Shown piece by piece: positions 55,400 to 64,000 of a stretch of 64,000 nucleotides of DNA. The stretch lies in NCBI RefSeq assembly GCF_027409185.1, contig NC_084463.1:158201869-158265868 (forward strand), read 5' to 3'. This DNA comes from Cynocephalus volans (Eukaryota; Chordata; Mammalia; Dermoptera; Cynocephalidae). Position 1 is the stretch's first letter. Every line of letters begins with the position of its first letter. The notes under the pieces were generated by a model that saw only the letters and a list, made by a program, of their open reading frames with translations, searched no databases and had not been told where the DNA came from. The translations under genes and the position numbers were made by a program.

Positions 55400-56330
55400 T
55401 CTATGGGAGGAGAGGTCCCAGAAGAGGATGAAGAAGTAAGTAGGGCTGAATGTGAAGTCTTTTGAAGGCTAAGGAGCTTGATTTTTACCTCAAGCTATTG
55501 GCTAGTTGTCAGCAAAGTGTTGAAAGCATCAGATCTGTGTTTGGCAGCATCACTCTGGCTGGAGCATGGAGAATGGAGTGGGACTGGTTAAGGCAGGGGT
55601 TGGCCAACTACAATAGGTGGGCCTGTTTTTATACCAACTGAGAACTAAGAATGGGTTTTGCATTTTTAAAAGGCTGAAAAAGAAAAGAAGAATATTTTGT
55701 GACACGTGATAATTGTATGAAATTCAAATCTCAGTGAAATTCAAATAAAATTGTATTGGAACACAGCCACGTTTATTCGCTCCTGTGTTGTCTGTGGCTG
55801 CTTTTGCCTGCAATGGCAGAGTTGCCTAGTGGTGACGGAGACTGTATAATACATGAGTACCTGCATAATATCCCTGATTTTGTCTCTTGGCCTGCAGAAT
55901 CTGATAAAATATTTGCTATCTGGCCCTTTAAAGAAAAAGTTTGCTAATCTCTAAATTAAGGGATTGTTTTAGTATTTCAGGCAAGAGGCCTGCACTAGGG
56001 TAGTGGCAGTTGGGATGGAGAAAACTGGGTGAATTTGGGAATGATGCAGGAGGTAGACTGTGTACAAGAAGTAAATAGAAAAGGAGTTCAGGAAAATTCC
56101 CAGCTTTATGGCTTGAGCAGCTGTGTGAATGCTGGTGCCATCAAGGCAGGAATGCCAAGGAGAGTGGGACTCAGGGGCAGGGAGGGCAGGGGCTGGACGA
56201 GTAAGAACTGTTTTCAGACCTATTTTGTGTGATAGTCTGATTCCTGGAGTTATGCAGTTTGTGTACACCAAAGATGCTAAAAACAAAGACATCAGAAGCG
56301 ATAACCTCAGGCCCTTTAGAGCTTGAGGAA
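55400..56330 (-). mobile_element. L2 LINE fragment split by a hAT element
   Basis: Complementary L2 blocks (GCATCACTCTGGCTGGAGC, GGTAGTGGCAGTTGGGATGG, CCCAGCTTTATGGCTTGAGC, GAATGCTGGTGCCATC) flank the transposon at 55595-55955. Confidence 0.75.
55595..55955. mobile_element. Non-autonomous hAT-Charlie DNA transposon
   Basis: CAGGGGTTGGCCAACTACA at the left and AGTTTGCTAATCTCTAA at the right are decayed terminal inverted repeats. The interior has TTGTATTGGAACACAGCCACG and TATTTGCTATCTGGCCC. It encodes no transposase. Confidence 0.8.
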
Positions 56331-56779
56331 GGTATGGGGCTCTTGGGCATTTAAAAGGCTTTTGTGCTCGAAAGGTGGGCAGGTCCCTGACTGAATTTCC
56401 AGCTGGGTCAGCATGAGTGCTGTGAAATCCAGGCCAGGCTCCTAAGAATGAAGCCAAGGATTCCAAAGGCCTGGGGAGGCACTGGGGGCATCAGCTCCAG
56501 CTGAGCTGTCCATGGATGCCGCGTCTCCTCTCATCCATCTCCTAGGTGGTGAGGTCGGCATAGCGGCCAGAGAGGTAGAGCCTGCCTCTGTAGGTTTTAT
56601 AGTAGTACAAAGTGAGCTGATTCTTCCAGGGCCTTGGGTTCCTGCTGAGGTTTGGAGGCTGGAGCTGGGGAGGCCAACACCACCTACTCCATCAGTTTGT
56701 CCTGTGCTCCTCTTGCCTGGGAAGCAGGCTCAGGCAGCTTCCAAGAGCCAGCTCTATTCCTTTGATTGCCAGCAGATGG

Positions 56780-58020
56780 CACTAAAGTGATACGGTGGGC
56801 ACTGGGGCGGACGTGGAGGTGGGAGGAGAGCGGATCCTAATGACCCCCTTCTCCGGGGCCGCTCCAACCTGGTGGTAGTGGTAGGGGAGTAGGTGACGTT
56901 TACAAAGCAAACTCATTCTTTCCCTAATTCCTGCTTAGGCACAAAATGGCTTTTGTTTCTGGGGCCAAGAAGGACTCTCAAGGTGGGAGGGGGTGCAGCA
57001 TTTGAGGTGGACTGAGGGCATGCCCAGCCACCCTCTCCCTTTGGGCTCATGCCAATTCCTCCATTCTCTGGCAACTGGGTCTGCAGGAATCTTGCTTCAG
57101 AGGCCTGCAGGGCACAGACTTCACCTCTGTGAAGCCTTCCTGGACCGTGTGCCTTCTCCCACCTAGCCTTGCTCTTCAGTACTCCTTTAATCAAGCTGTG
57201 TTGGAGTGTGAGTTTCTTCTCCCTGGGCTTAAGGCATGGGACACTGCACTCTTCAAAGCCCAAGCTGGAGGTGTAGGGAAAGAGCTGGTCTGAAACTAGA
57301 CCTGATTTCTAGTATTTATCTGTGGGCAGCCTTGTCCTGTGTTAGCACAGGACAACACTGATCATAGAGCCATTGAGGTGCTTTCCCTACAGTCTATCTG
57401 GTCCTCTTAACTCTTCTGCAATGGACTTGTTCCTCTTTCAGATATGAGGACACTGAAAATAAGAGACATGCCTAAGGTTGTTCAGTGAAGGACATGGTGG
57501 TAGGACCTGTGTCTGGGACAAGGGGCAAATGTGAACTGCTAGCCCCATTCCTGATCCAAATGCCAGCTTTGACTCCCACTTCCAGTCTTCAGCAGAGGCC
57601 AGGTTAATCTCATTTCAAGGCTCCAGTTCTCCTCGCACTGCTCAGCTTCTTCAGTCCCTCTGACTCTCCCAGGATCTCAGTTCTGATACCTTCAACACAG
57701 GCCAGGGCCTTTAGCCCTGAAGGGGCTCAGGGCTGTGAAGGAGCAGTGGCAAGGGAGGGGCCCTCTCTGGGTCTTCAGTTGACAACCCAGGAAGTCGTGC
57801 TGGTGTGGGAGGGGTATGAGGTTTGTGTCCTAGAGTCATTCCCATAGTGCTAGGCTTCCTGCTGGCTCCTGGCTAGCCTGTCCTGTTTACCTCTTCAGTG
57901 GACTGCCCTTGCCTGCAGTGTTGGAAGCTTCCTTTCCAAAGGTTCTGGGAGTCCTGACAGCTAGGTGTGGGGTGAATTCCCACTCCTCTCTGCAAGGGTT
58001 TAGCCCACCCATGTCATCAT
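56780..58020. other. Intergenic downstream of CHRM1, no gene seen
   Basis: GC-moderate unique-looking DNA. A 116-residue minus frame (57263-56913) lacks any recognisable domain. Confidence 0.5.
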
Positions 58021-58030
58021 CCCTCTAGGC

Positions 58031-58315
58031 CAGTGTTTCCCAGACTTTAGCCTGCATCAGAATCACCTGGAGGAGGGCTGGCCAGTTAGCTCAGTTGGTT
58101 AGAGCATGGTGTTCTAACACCAAGGTCAAGGGTTTGGATTCCCGTCTCTGGCCAGCCACCAAAAAACAAACAAACAAACAAACAAATCACCTGGAGGGCT
58201 CAAAACAGATGACTGGGTTATACCCTCAGAGTTCTGATTTAGTAAATCTAGGATGACTCTGAGAATTTTCATATCTAAGTTCCCAGGTGATACTGATGCT
58301 ACTGGTTAGGACCAC
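58031..58315. repeat. MER5A hAT-Charlie element, split by a SINE
   Basis: CAGTGTTTCCCAGACTTTAGCCTGCATCAGAATCACCTGGAG, then after the SINE AATCACCTGGAGGGC...GTTCCCAGGTGATACTGATGC. Confidence 0.85.
58074..58187 (+). mobile_element. CYN-type SINE, monomer
   Basis: A monomer with (AAAC)n tail flanked by AATCACCTGGAG. Confidence 0.95.
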
Positions 58316-59474
58316 TGTGAACTAAACTCAGCAGATCTGGGTTGTCCAAAGCCTGCATATTTCAAAGAAAGGTTTAACCTTGCCTGGCTCCTGGGAGATA
58401 ATGTGAAGCCCTCAGAATATCCTGTCTGATAAGAGTGTGTTTGCTTTCCTGTGGGCCTTGGGCCACACCAGATAGTCTATGCTAACAATGTGACTTATGG
58501 TGCAAACCTTTGGCACATGGTGTCAGTTTAACCTCTGGCAGAGCTGGATACTAAGTAACTAAGTTCGGCCATGCCTACATGACCAGTTTCCAGTAAAAAC
58601 ACAAGACATCAAGGCTCGGACGAGCTTTTCTGGTTGGCAATACTTCATGTATGTTGTTACACATCATTGCTTGGAGAGTTAAGCACTGTGTGCATAACTC
58701 CACTGGGGGAAGACAACTGGAAGCTTGCACCTGGTCTCTCCTGGACTCTGCCCTGTGCACCTTTTCCTGTTGCTGTTTTACTGTGTATTCTTCCACTGCA
58801 AGAAGCTGTAACTGTGAGTATAACAGCTTTGCTGAATTCTGAGTCCTTCTAGAAAATCGTTGAACCTAATGGTGGTTTGGGGACCCCCAACAACAGCTAC
58901 ACTTTGAGACCAGTGCTCTTGGCTGTTGGATTAACCTCTTTAGAATTCCTTTGCATTAGTCTTTGGGGAACCCTCACCAATAAAGTGCCATATAAGCTGG
59001 CCTGAGGGTCACCCTGAGGGAGTGCTTTAGCCTAAATACTCCAGCCCCCTCATCTCCACAGTCCAAGGGGTCAGGAGGGTATGAATGGCCTGGAAGCCTG
59101 GGTGTTGCTTTGTAGGAGTAATCTATAAATGGGGGCTTGGAGCAGTTCTGTTCTTTCTGGGTGTGACAGGGCCTCAGAGTAGCCATGTATTGTAGGGCCA
59201 ATAAAGAACATTCAGGGATCTGGGCAGTGGCAGTTTATTTTACCTAGCTGCCCCACTTCCAGAGGCAGGTCTGCCTGTTGCTGCTCCACTCACCTGAGTC
59301 AGGGACCCCTGGCGCTGGGACCCACAGGCTTTGGTAGATCCAGCCACTCAGTGCTGCCCATCCTGGAACCACCTCCTGGGCAGCAGCCCACATTCCACAG
59401 TTCCTGGGCCCTCCCTGCCCCATCCTGCCTTGGCCTGAGATCAGGGCCTTGAGCCAACACAGAGAGTGTCCCTT

Positions 59475-60544
59475 AGTGCCCGCTGGTTATGTGGCTTTAT
59501 TCACAGACTCAGCACTTGCTGAGGATGGAAGGAAAGAACATTTGGGCCCAGGCTGGGGCTGGAGATAAGGGCGGCTGGAAGGCCATGCAGGGGTCGGATT
59601 GGGGAGCTCACAGGAGAGAACCTGCTGGCTGGGCCAGGCCTGTGTGGGGCAGGGCTGGAGGCAGGCAGCATGCAGGAGGCCTGACTAGATCTGCATGGAG
59701 CAGATCCACCCATGTGGTGGCTATGAGCCAGCAGGGAGAAACTGAGGTTTCTCTGGGGCAGAGGTTACGGATGTGGGGCTGGATAGCAGGCACCCCTGCC
59801 CCCTACTCTCAGGGAAATGACATAGTGGGACAGTCAGGACATCTGGCACCCAGTCCTACTGCTGCTGTGGGACTTGATGTGTGACTAGCCAAGCTGGTCC
59901 CCTCTGGTGTCATTGTCCTGCTCATACTTGGACATTTGCCTCAGAGGTGACCCATCTAGAGACACTCTGGGGACATTTGTTGGGAAGCTGGACTATCCTG
60001 GAGAGTGTGCTTAGGGCTCAGCTGGGAAGGCTCTGCCTATGTAGTTCGGGGGGATCCCCAGCTAGGAATCTCCAGCTCCCTGTGGGTCAAGCTTTGCTTT
60101 CTCAGTGGTTGGTGTAAGTTCCTGGTTGTGGCCCCCCAGAGGTACCATCTCACTCTGCAAACCGGGTTGCCACTGGGCTGAGGAAGACTGTAATGTTGAC
60201 CCTTCTTTCTCACCGCCTGTCCTGCTGGCTCCTGACTTCCTGCCTAAATGCAAACAAGGAGTCCAAAGCCCAGATCCTCCTCCCAGGCCTTCTTCCTGGT
60301 GAAAAGCCCACTCCTACCCAGTAGGGAACAGAAAAACCAGTTCCCCAGGTTTCCCTCCCTGCCTGGGAATAGCAAAGTTTGGAAAATTGGCAGGATCTAT
60401 CTTGGCTGTCCCGGAAGGTGACCCAGAGGCCTGGGAAGCCGAATGAGGCCCCAGCAGGGTCCTGGGGCTGAGGATATAGCCCCTGCCCGCTTTCCACAGG
60501 CCTCTTCTGGGATTGGGAGTGGAGGGATGCAGGAGAGGGGGCCA
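59475..60544 (-). terminator. CHRM1: CHRM1 3' UTR and polyadenylation signal
   Basis: The complement of AATAAA lies at 59496-59501, about 1.05 kb downstream of the stop. This is the first convincing signal and is followed by a GT-rich stretch on the minus strand. Confidence 0.6.
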
Positions 60545-61927
60545 TCAGCATTGGTGGGAGGGGGTGCGGTGCACAGAGCCAGGGCGCTTGGGGATCTTGC
60601 GCCAGCGTCGCTTGTCCCAGCGGCAGAGCAGCAGCAGGCGGAAGGTGTCCCGGAAGGCTTTGTTGCAGAGCGCATAGCACATGGGGTTGATGGTGCTGTT
60701 GACGTAGCAGAGCCAGTAGCCCAGCTCCCACAGGGTCTCGGGAACACAGTCCTTGCAGAAGGTGGACACCAGCACCATGATGTTGTACGGTGTCCAGGTG
60801 AGGATGAAGGCCAGCAGGATGGCACTCAGGGTCCGAGCCGCCTTCTTTTCCTTGACCAGCGAGAAGGTCTTCCGCTTGGCCAGCTGCTCCTTCCCGCGGG
60901 GCTTCTGGCTCTTGCCAGCTCGATCACGCCCTTTTCGGGTTGGCCTCTTTACTGTATTGGGGGAACTCCGGGGGGGCTGCTTGGTGGGGGCCTGTGCATC
61001 GGGGTCCACCATGGGCATCTTGATCACCACTTCGGAGCCGGGCTCCTCACCCTCCGAGGAGGTGAGGGACTCCATGGAGCCTTCGTCTTCTTCCTCTTCC
61101 TCCTTCCAGCTGTAGGCCTGCAGCAGCCTGGGGGCCCTGCAACAGCGACAGCAGCGGCCCGGAGGAGTCTCTGGTGAGCCCTCAGCCCCTGGCTGGGACC
61201 TCTCTGAGCTGCTGCTGCTGCCACCCCCTTTGCCTGGCGTCTCAGAGCCCTGCAGGGCAGCTAGCTCCCGTGCCCGGTTCTCCGTCTCCCGGTAGATGCG
61301 CCAGTAGAGTGTGCACATGACGGTGACAGGGAGGTAGAAGGCAGCCATGGCTGTGCCAAAGGTGATGATGGGCTGGGAGAGGAACTGGATGTAGCACTGC
61401 CCAGCCAGCACCGTCCGCTCCCCTACCAGGTACTGCCAGAAGAGAATGGCTGGGGCCCAGAGGACGAAAGAAACCAGCCAGGCGAGGCCAATCATCAGGG
61501 CTGCCCGGCGAGGCGTGCGCTTGGCACGGTAGCTCAGGGGCCGAGTCACAGAGAAGTAACGGTCAAAGCTGATGAGCAGCAGATTCATGACGGAAGCATT
61601 GCTGGCCACATAGTCCAGGGCCAGCCAGAGGTCACAGGCCAGCGTGCCCAGAGCCCAGTGGCCCATGAGCAGGTAGGTGGTGTAGAGGTTCATGGAGAAA
61701 GTGCCGATGATGAGGTCAGCGCAGGCCAGGCTCAGCAGAAAGTAGTTATTGACTGTCTTGAGTTCCGTGTTGACCTTGAAGGAGATGAGGACCAACAGAT
61801 TGCCTGTCACTGTGGCCAATGACAGGAGGCCCGTGGTGATCCCAATGAAGGCCACTTGCCAGGGACCCTTTCCCGGTGCCAGGACAGTGATGTTGGGGCT
61901 GACAGCAGGTGGGGCTGAGGTGTTCAT
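60545..61927 (-). CDS. CHRM1: CHRM1, muscarinic acetylcholine receptor M1 (460 residues)
   Basis: A plasma-membrane GPCR for acetylcholine that couples to Gq/11. The single coding exon encodes 460 residues, the family length, nearly identical to the human receptor as I recall it. Seven membrane segments are visible (about 25-47, 62-82, 98-119, 142-164, 187-209, 367-387, 402-421). Key residues: N-glycosylation Asn2 and Asn12, orthosteric Asp105, Cys98 for the extracellular disulfide, DRY at 122-124, and NPMCY at 414-418. A long third loop (210-366) has a Ser run and an acidic EEEEEDE run. The start is the Met at 61927 (GCCACCATGA, strong Kozak). An in-frame ATG three codons upstream (61936) would give 463 residues. 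A splice acceptor TTTTCAG|G at 62003 marks the 5' end of this exon. Confidence 0.98.
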   Translation of the reverse strand: MNTSAPPAVSPNITVLAPGKGPWQVAFIGITTGLLSLATVTGNLLVLISFKVNTELKTVNNYFLLSLACADLIIGTFSMNLYTTYLLMGHWALGTLACDLWLALDYVASNASVMNLLLISFDRYFSVTRPLSYRAKRTPRRAALMIGLAWLVSFVLWAPAILFWQYLVGERTVLAGQCYIQFLSQPIITFGTAMAAFYLPVTVMCTLYWRIYRETENRARELAALQGSETPGKGGGSSSSSERSQPGAEGSPETPPGRCCRCCRAPRLLQAYSWKEEEEEDEGSMESLTSSEGEEPGSEVVIKMPMVDPDAQAPTKQPPRSSPNTVKRPTRKGRDRAGKSQKPRGKEQLAKRKTFSLVKEKKAARTLSAILLAFILTWTPYNIMVLVSTFCKDCVPETLWELGYWLCYVNSTINPMCYALCNKAFRDTFRLLLLCRWDKRRWRKIPKRPGSVHRTPSHQC

Positions 61928-62002
61928 GGTGGCCATGTGGGGCTTGGGGACAACCTCTTCCTCCAGTCACACTACAGGGCTTCCTCAGGGGAAGGTCATC
62001 AC
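61928..62002 (-). other. CHRM1: CHRM1 5' UTR part of coding exon
   Basis: From the acceptor CTGTTTTCAG (rc, AG at 62003-62004) to the start codon. The upstream non-coding exon is not seen in the remaining 2 kb and is expected beyond the window. Confidence 0.7.
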
Positions 62003-62146
62003 CTGAAAACAGAGGACATGGGTTTAGGTTGGGCCGCTGGGCATCGCTGATAGCCTGTAGTGGACGGTGCTAAGGTCACAGTTCCTGTCTTCTCAGAGCC
62101 TCAGGCCACACAGATCACCCTCCCTTACTGGTGTCCACACACAGTC

Positions 62147-62335
62147 ATTTATTTTTTTTTTATTTTTTTTATTTTTTTTAAAAGATGACCGGTAAGGGGA
62201 TCTTAACCCTTGACTTGGTGTGGTCAGCACCACGCTCACCCAGTGAGCGAACCGGCCATCCGTATATGGGATCCGAACCCGGGGCCTTGGTGTTATTAGC
62301 ACCGCACTCTCCCGAGTGAGCCACGGGCCGGCCCC
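62147..62335 (-). mobile_element. CYN-type SINE, dimer, just upstream of the CHRM1 coding exon
   Basis: A complete reverse dimer flanked by CACACAGTCATTTA. Confidence 0.95.
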
Positions 62336-62495
62336 ACACACAGTCATTTAGAGTGCGCCTTCCCAGCCATGAGTGGATTTGCCAGCAGCATGGGGTGGCT
62401 TTGGAACCCAGGGATCTGAATCCTCATTCCAGCTTCACCAATCAGACTCTCAACCTCAGTTTTCTTTCCTCGTTGGGAAATTAGCACTAATTCCT

Positions 62496-62612
62496 TTTCT
62501 TTCTTTCTTTCTTTCTTTTTTTTTTTTGGTGGCTGGCTGGTACAGGGATCAAACCCTGGACCTTGGTGTTATCAGAACAACACTCTAACCAACTGAGCTA
62601 ACTGGCCAGCCC
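62496..62612 (-). mobile_element. CYN-type SINE, monomer
   Basis: (TTTC)n tail, reverse monomer, flanks AGCACTAATTCCTTTTCT/AGTACTAATTCCTCTCCT. Confidence 0.9.
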
Positions 62613-62664
62613 AGTACTAATTCCTCTCCTGTGGCATGAGTTGGGAGACTCCCCTTGTATGCAT

Positions 62665-62900
62665 AGTCCTGCCAGATTTTCAAAGCATTCCATTCAACTT
62701 ATTACAGCCCTCATTTACTGAAGTTACTACATGCCAGACACAGTGCTAAGCATATAATTGAATTACCTAATTTAACCATTGTACATCTCTAGGAGGAAGG
62801 TCTCTCAACATCCCCATGTCACTGTGAGGTGACTGTAGCTCTAAGCAGCTGTGAGGCTCGGCCACAGTTACACAGGCGGCGAGTATGACTGGAACCCAGT
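62665..62900 (-). repeat. MIR SINE
   Basis: TTTACTGAAGTTACTACATGCCAGACACAGTGCTAAGC and GAGGCTCGGCCACAGTTACACAGG read as old MIR/L2-type tail sequence. Confidence 0.6.
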
Positions 62901-62938
62901 CCTTGCTCTCACCGAGTATGTGGAGCTCCAGTGGGATT

Positions 62939-62939
<1 letters not shown>

Positions 62940-62972
<33 letters not shown>

Positions 62973-63048
62973 GTGGCTGGGGTATCTGAACCCTTGACCT
63001 TGGTGTTATAACACTACGCTCTCCAAAGTGAGCTAACTGGCCAGCCCT
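62940..63048 (-). mobile_element. CYN-type SINE, monomer with long poly-T
   Basis: About 31 T, then a reverse monomer, flanked by TCCAG(T/C)GGGATTC. Confidence 0.9.
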
Positions 63049-63084
63049 CCAGCGGGATTCGTCCATCAAATAAGGAGAGATAGA

Positions 63085-63345
63085 GAAATATCACATGTTC
63101 TCACTTATTTGTGGGAACTAAAAATAAATAAATAAATACACAAATAAACTGGGGGTGGGGGGAGGGAAGAAGACACAACAATTACAATTCCTTGAAGTCC
63201 ATACGACAAGTGAACAGAAAGGACATTGTTGGGAGGGAGGGGAGAGAGGGAGGGGGGAGGGAGGCTTCGGTAATGGGCCACAATGATCAACCATGTTGTA
63301 TATCGACAAAATAAAATAAAATTTGAAAAAAATAAATAAAATAAG
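63085..63345 (+). mobile_element. L1 3' end, truncated
   Basis: GAGAAATATCACATGTTCTC through the G-rich tract to TATATCGACAAAATAAAATAAAATTT. TCAAATAAGGAGAGA/AAAATAAGGAGAGACA suggests a target duplication (AAATAAGGAGAGA). Confidence 0.9.
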
Positions 63346-63349
63346 GAGA

Positions 63350-64000
63350 GACAGGAAGAAAGGGGAGGGCTCCAGAGAAGATAAGGGAAAGAGACGGGAG
63401 CAGAGGGGCGCCGTACGAGTATGTGTGTGCATGTGTGTGTATTTGTGTCTGCACGTTTTTCTGTGTGTGTATATGGTGGTGGTGGTGGGGTTCAGCTGGA
63501 TTAGACCCTTCATGAGGGCAACAGGGAAAGTTGTGCTGGGCCTGGACACTTGCTTGGTGATAAGAAGGTCTGCAGCGAAAGCAGAGACGAGAGCCTCAGC
63601 TCCCAGCTAAGAGGAGGTCTGGCCCCATATGGGGTGTGCGAGGGCCCCCTCCCTCTCCTGGTGCAGTTCCCAAGCCCCAGCTGAGTAGGGGGGAAGGAAG
63701 GGAAACGGGAAGATCCCCCAGACTTTTCTTGGATATGGAGTCTGGCCCAGGCACTAAGGTGGGGTAAAGAGAAAGGCCAGGACGCTTAGCAAACTCCTGA
63801 CTGGGCAAAGTGAAGCCAGATTGAAGGGTGAGGGTCCAGGTCAGCTCGTCCACGGCCTTGCTGCTCTGTGATTTGGCAGGTCTCTTCCTGTGCTGGGCCT
63901 CAGGTTTCCATCTGTCCATTGAAGAGTGTGGTGGTCCCCCCAACCTACAACTGTGGCCTTCAGGGGCTGTATTGTTGGAAAAATTCCAAGGGAGAGATGT
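63350..64000. other. CHRM1 intron or upstream DNA, no gene seen
   Basis: No exon of CHRM1 or other gene is recognised. A TG-rich run occurs at 63420-63490. Confidence 0.6.

Noticed and set aside
1-64000. CRISPR array, operon, phage or integron structure
   Set aside because: No regularly spaced repeats with unique spacers and no prokaryotic gene organisation. Everything fits a mammalian chromosome.

Overview
The window is mammalian nuclear DNA. It holds spliced genes with GT-AG introns, L1, L2, MIR, MaLR and ERV remnants, and about 45 copies of one tRNA-Ile-derived SINE, as monomers and as head-to-tail dimers with target-site duplications. That SINE matches what I know of the CYN family of colugos (Dermoptera), so a flying lemur such as Galeopterus is the most likely source. 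The species call is an inference from the SINE. The gene content and order (SNHG1, SLC3A2, CHRM1) match the region syntenic to human 11q12.3.

Layout. Bases 1-172 are an L1 tail inserted in a decayed class I endogenous retrovirus (175-3243, minus strand) that itself lies inside the snoRNA host gene SNHG1. Bases 3244-3876 (minus) keep the 5' end of SNHG1 with SNORD26 and SNORD25. A GC-rich divergent promoter (about 3877-4243) separates it from exon 1 of the long SLC3A2 isoform (4244-4352, plus). About 20 kb of intron 1 follows, full of SINEs, two L2 copies, three U2 snRNA-like sequences, ERVL-like remnants and a solo LTR. The main SLC3A2 promoter and coding exons occupy 23.9-30.4 kb. All splice junctions and phases can be read, giving a 531-residue 4F2hc/CD98hc (569 residues for the long form).

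From 30.4 to 59.5 kb the SLC3A2 and CHRM1 genes converge on a gene desert of repeats. It contains an L1 ORF2 fragment (33.4-35.1 kb), a MaLR LTR, a processed fibrinogen gamma pseudogene (35.76-37.4 kb), a long broken L2, a second ERV (41.6-48.2 kb) nested with a young L1 and an ORF-less L1-5'UTR element, and a second short composite L1-derived element (52.7-53.4 kb). CHRM1 (minus, single coding exon 60545-61927) closes the window, and its upstream non-coding exon is not visible.

Functionally, SLC3A2 chaperones amino-acid exchangers at the plasma membrane, CHRM1 is the M1 muscarinic GPCR, and SNHG1 supplies box C/D snoRNAs that guide rRNA 2'-O-methylation. The most unusual material is the retroelement layer: L1-derived non-autonomous composites with clean target-site duplications, U2-like loci with remnants of snRNA promoters, and an ERV interrupting SNHG1.
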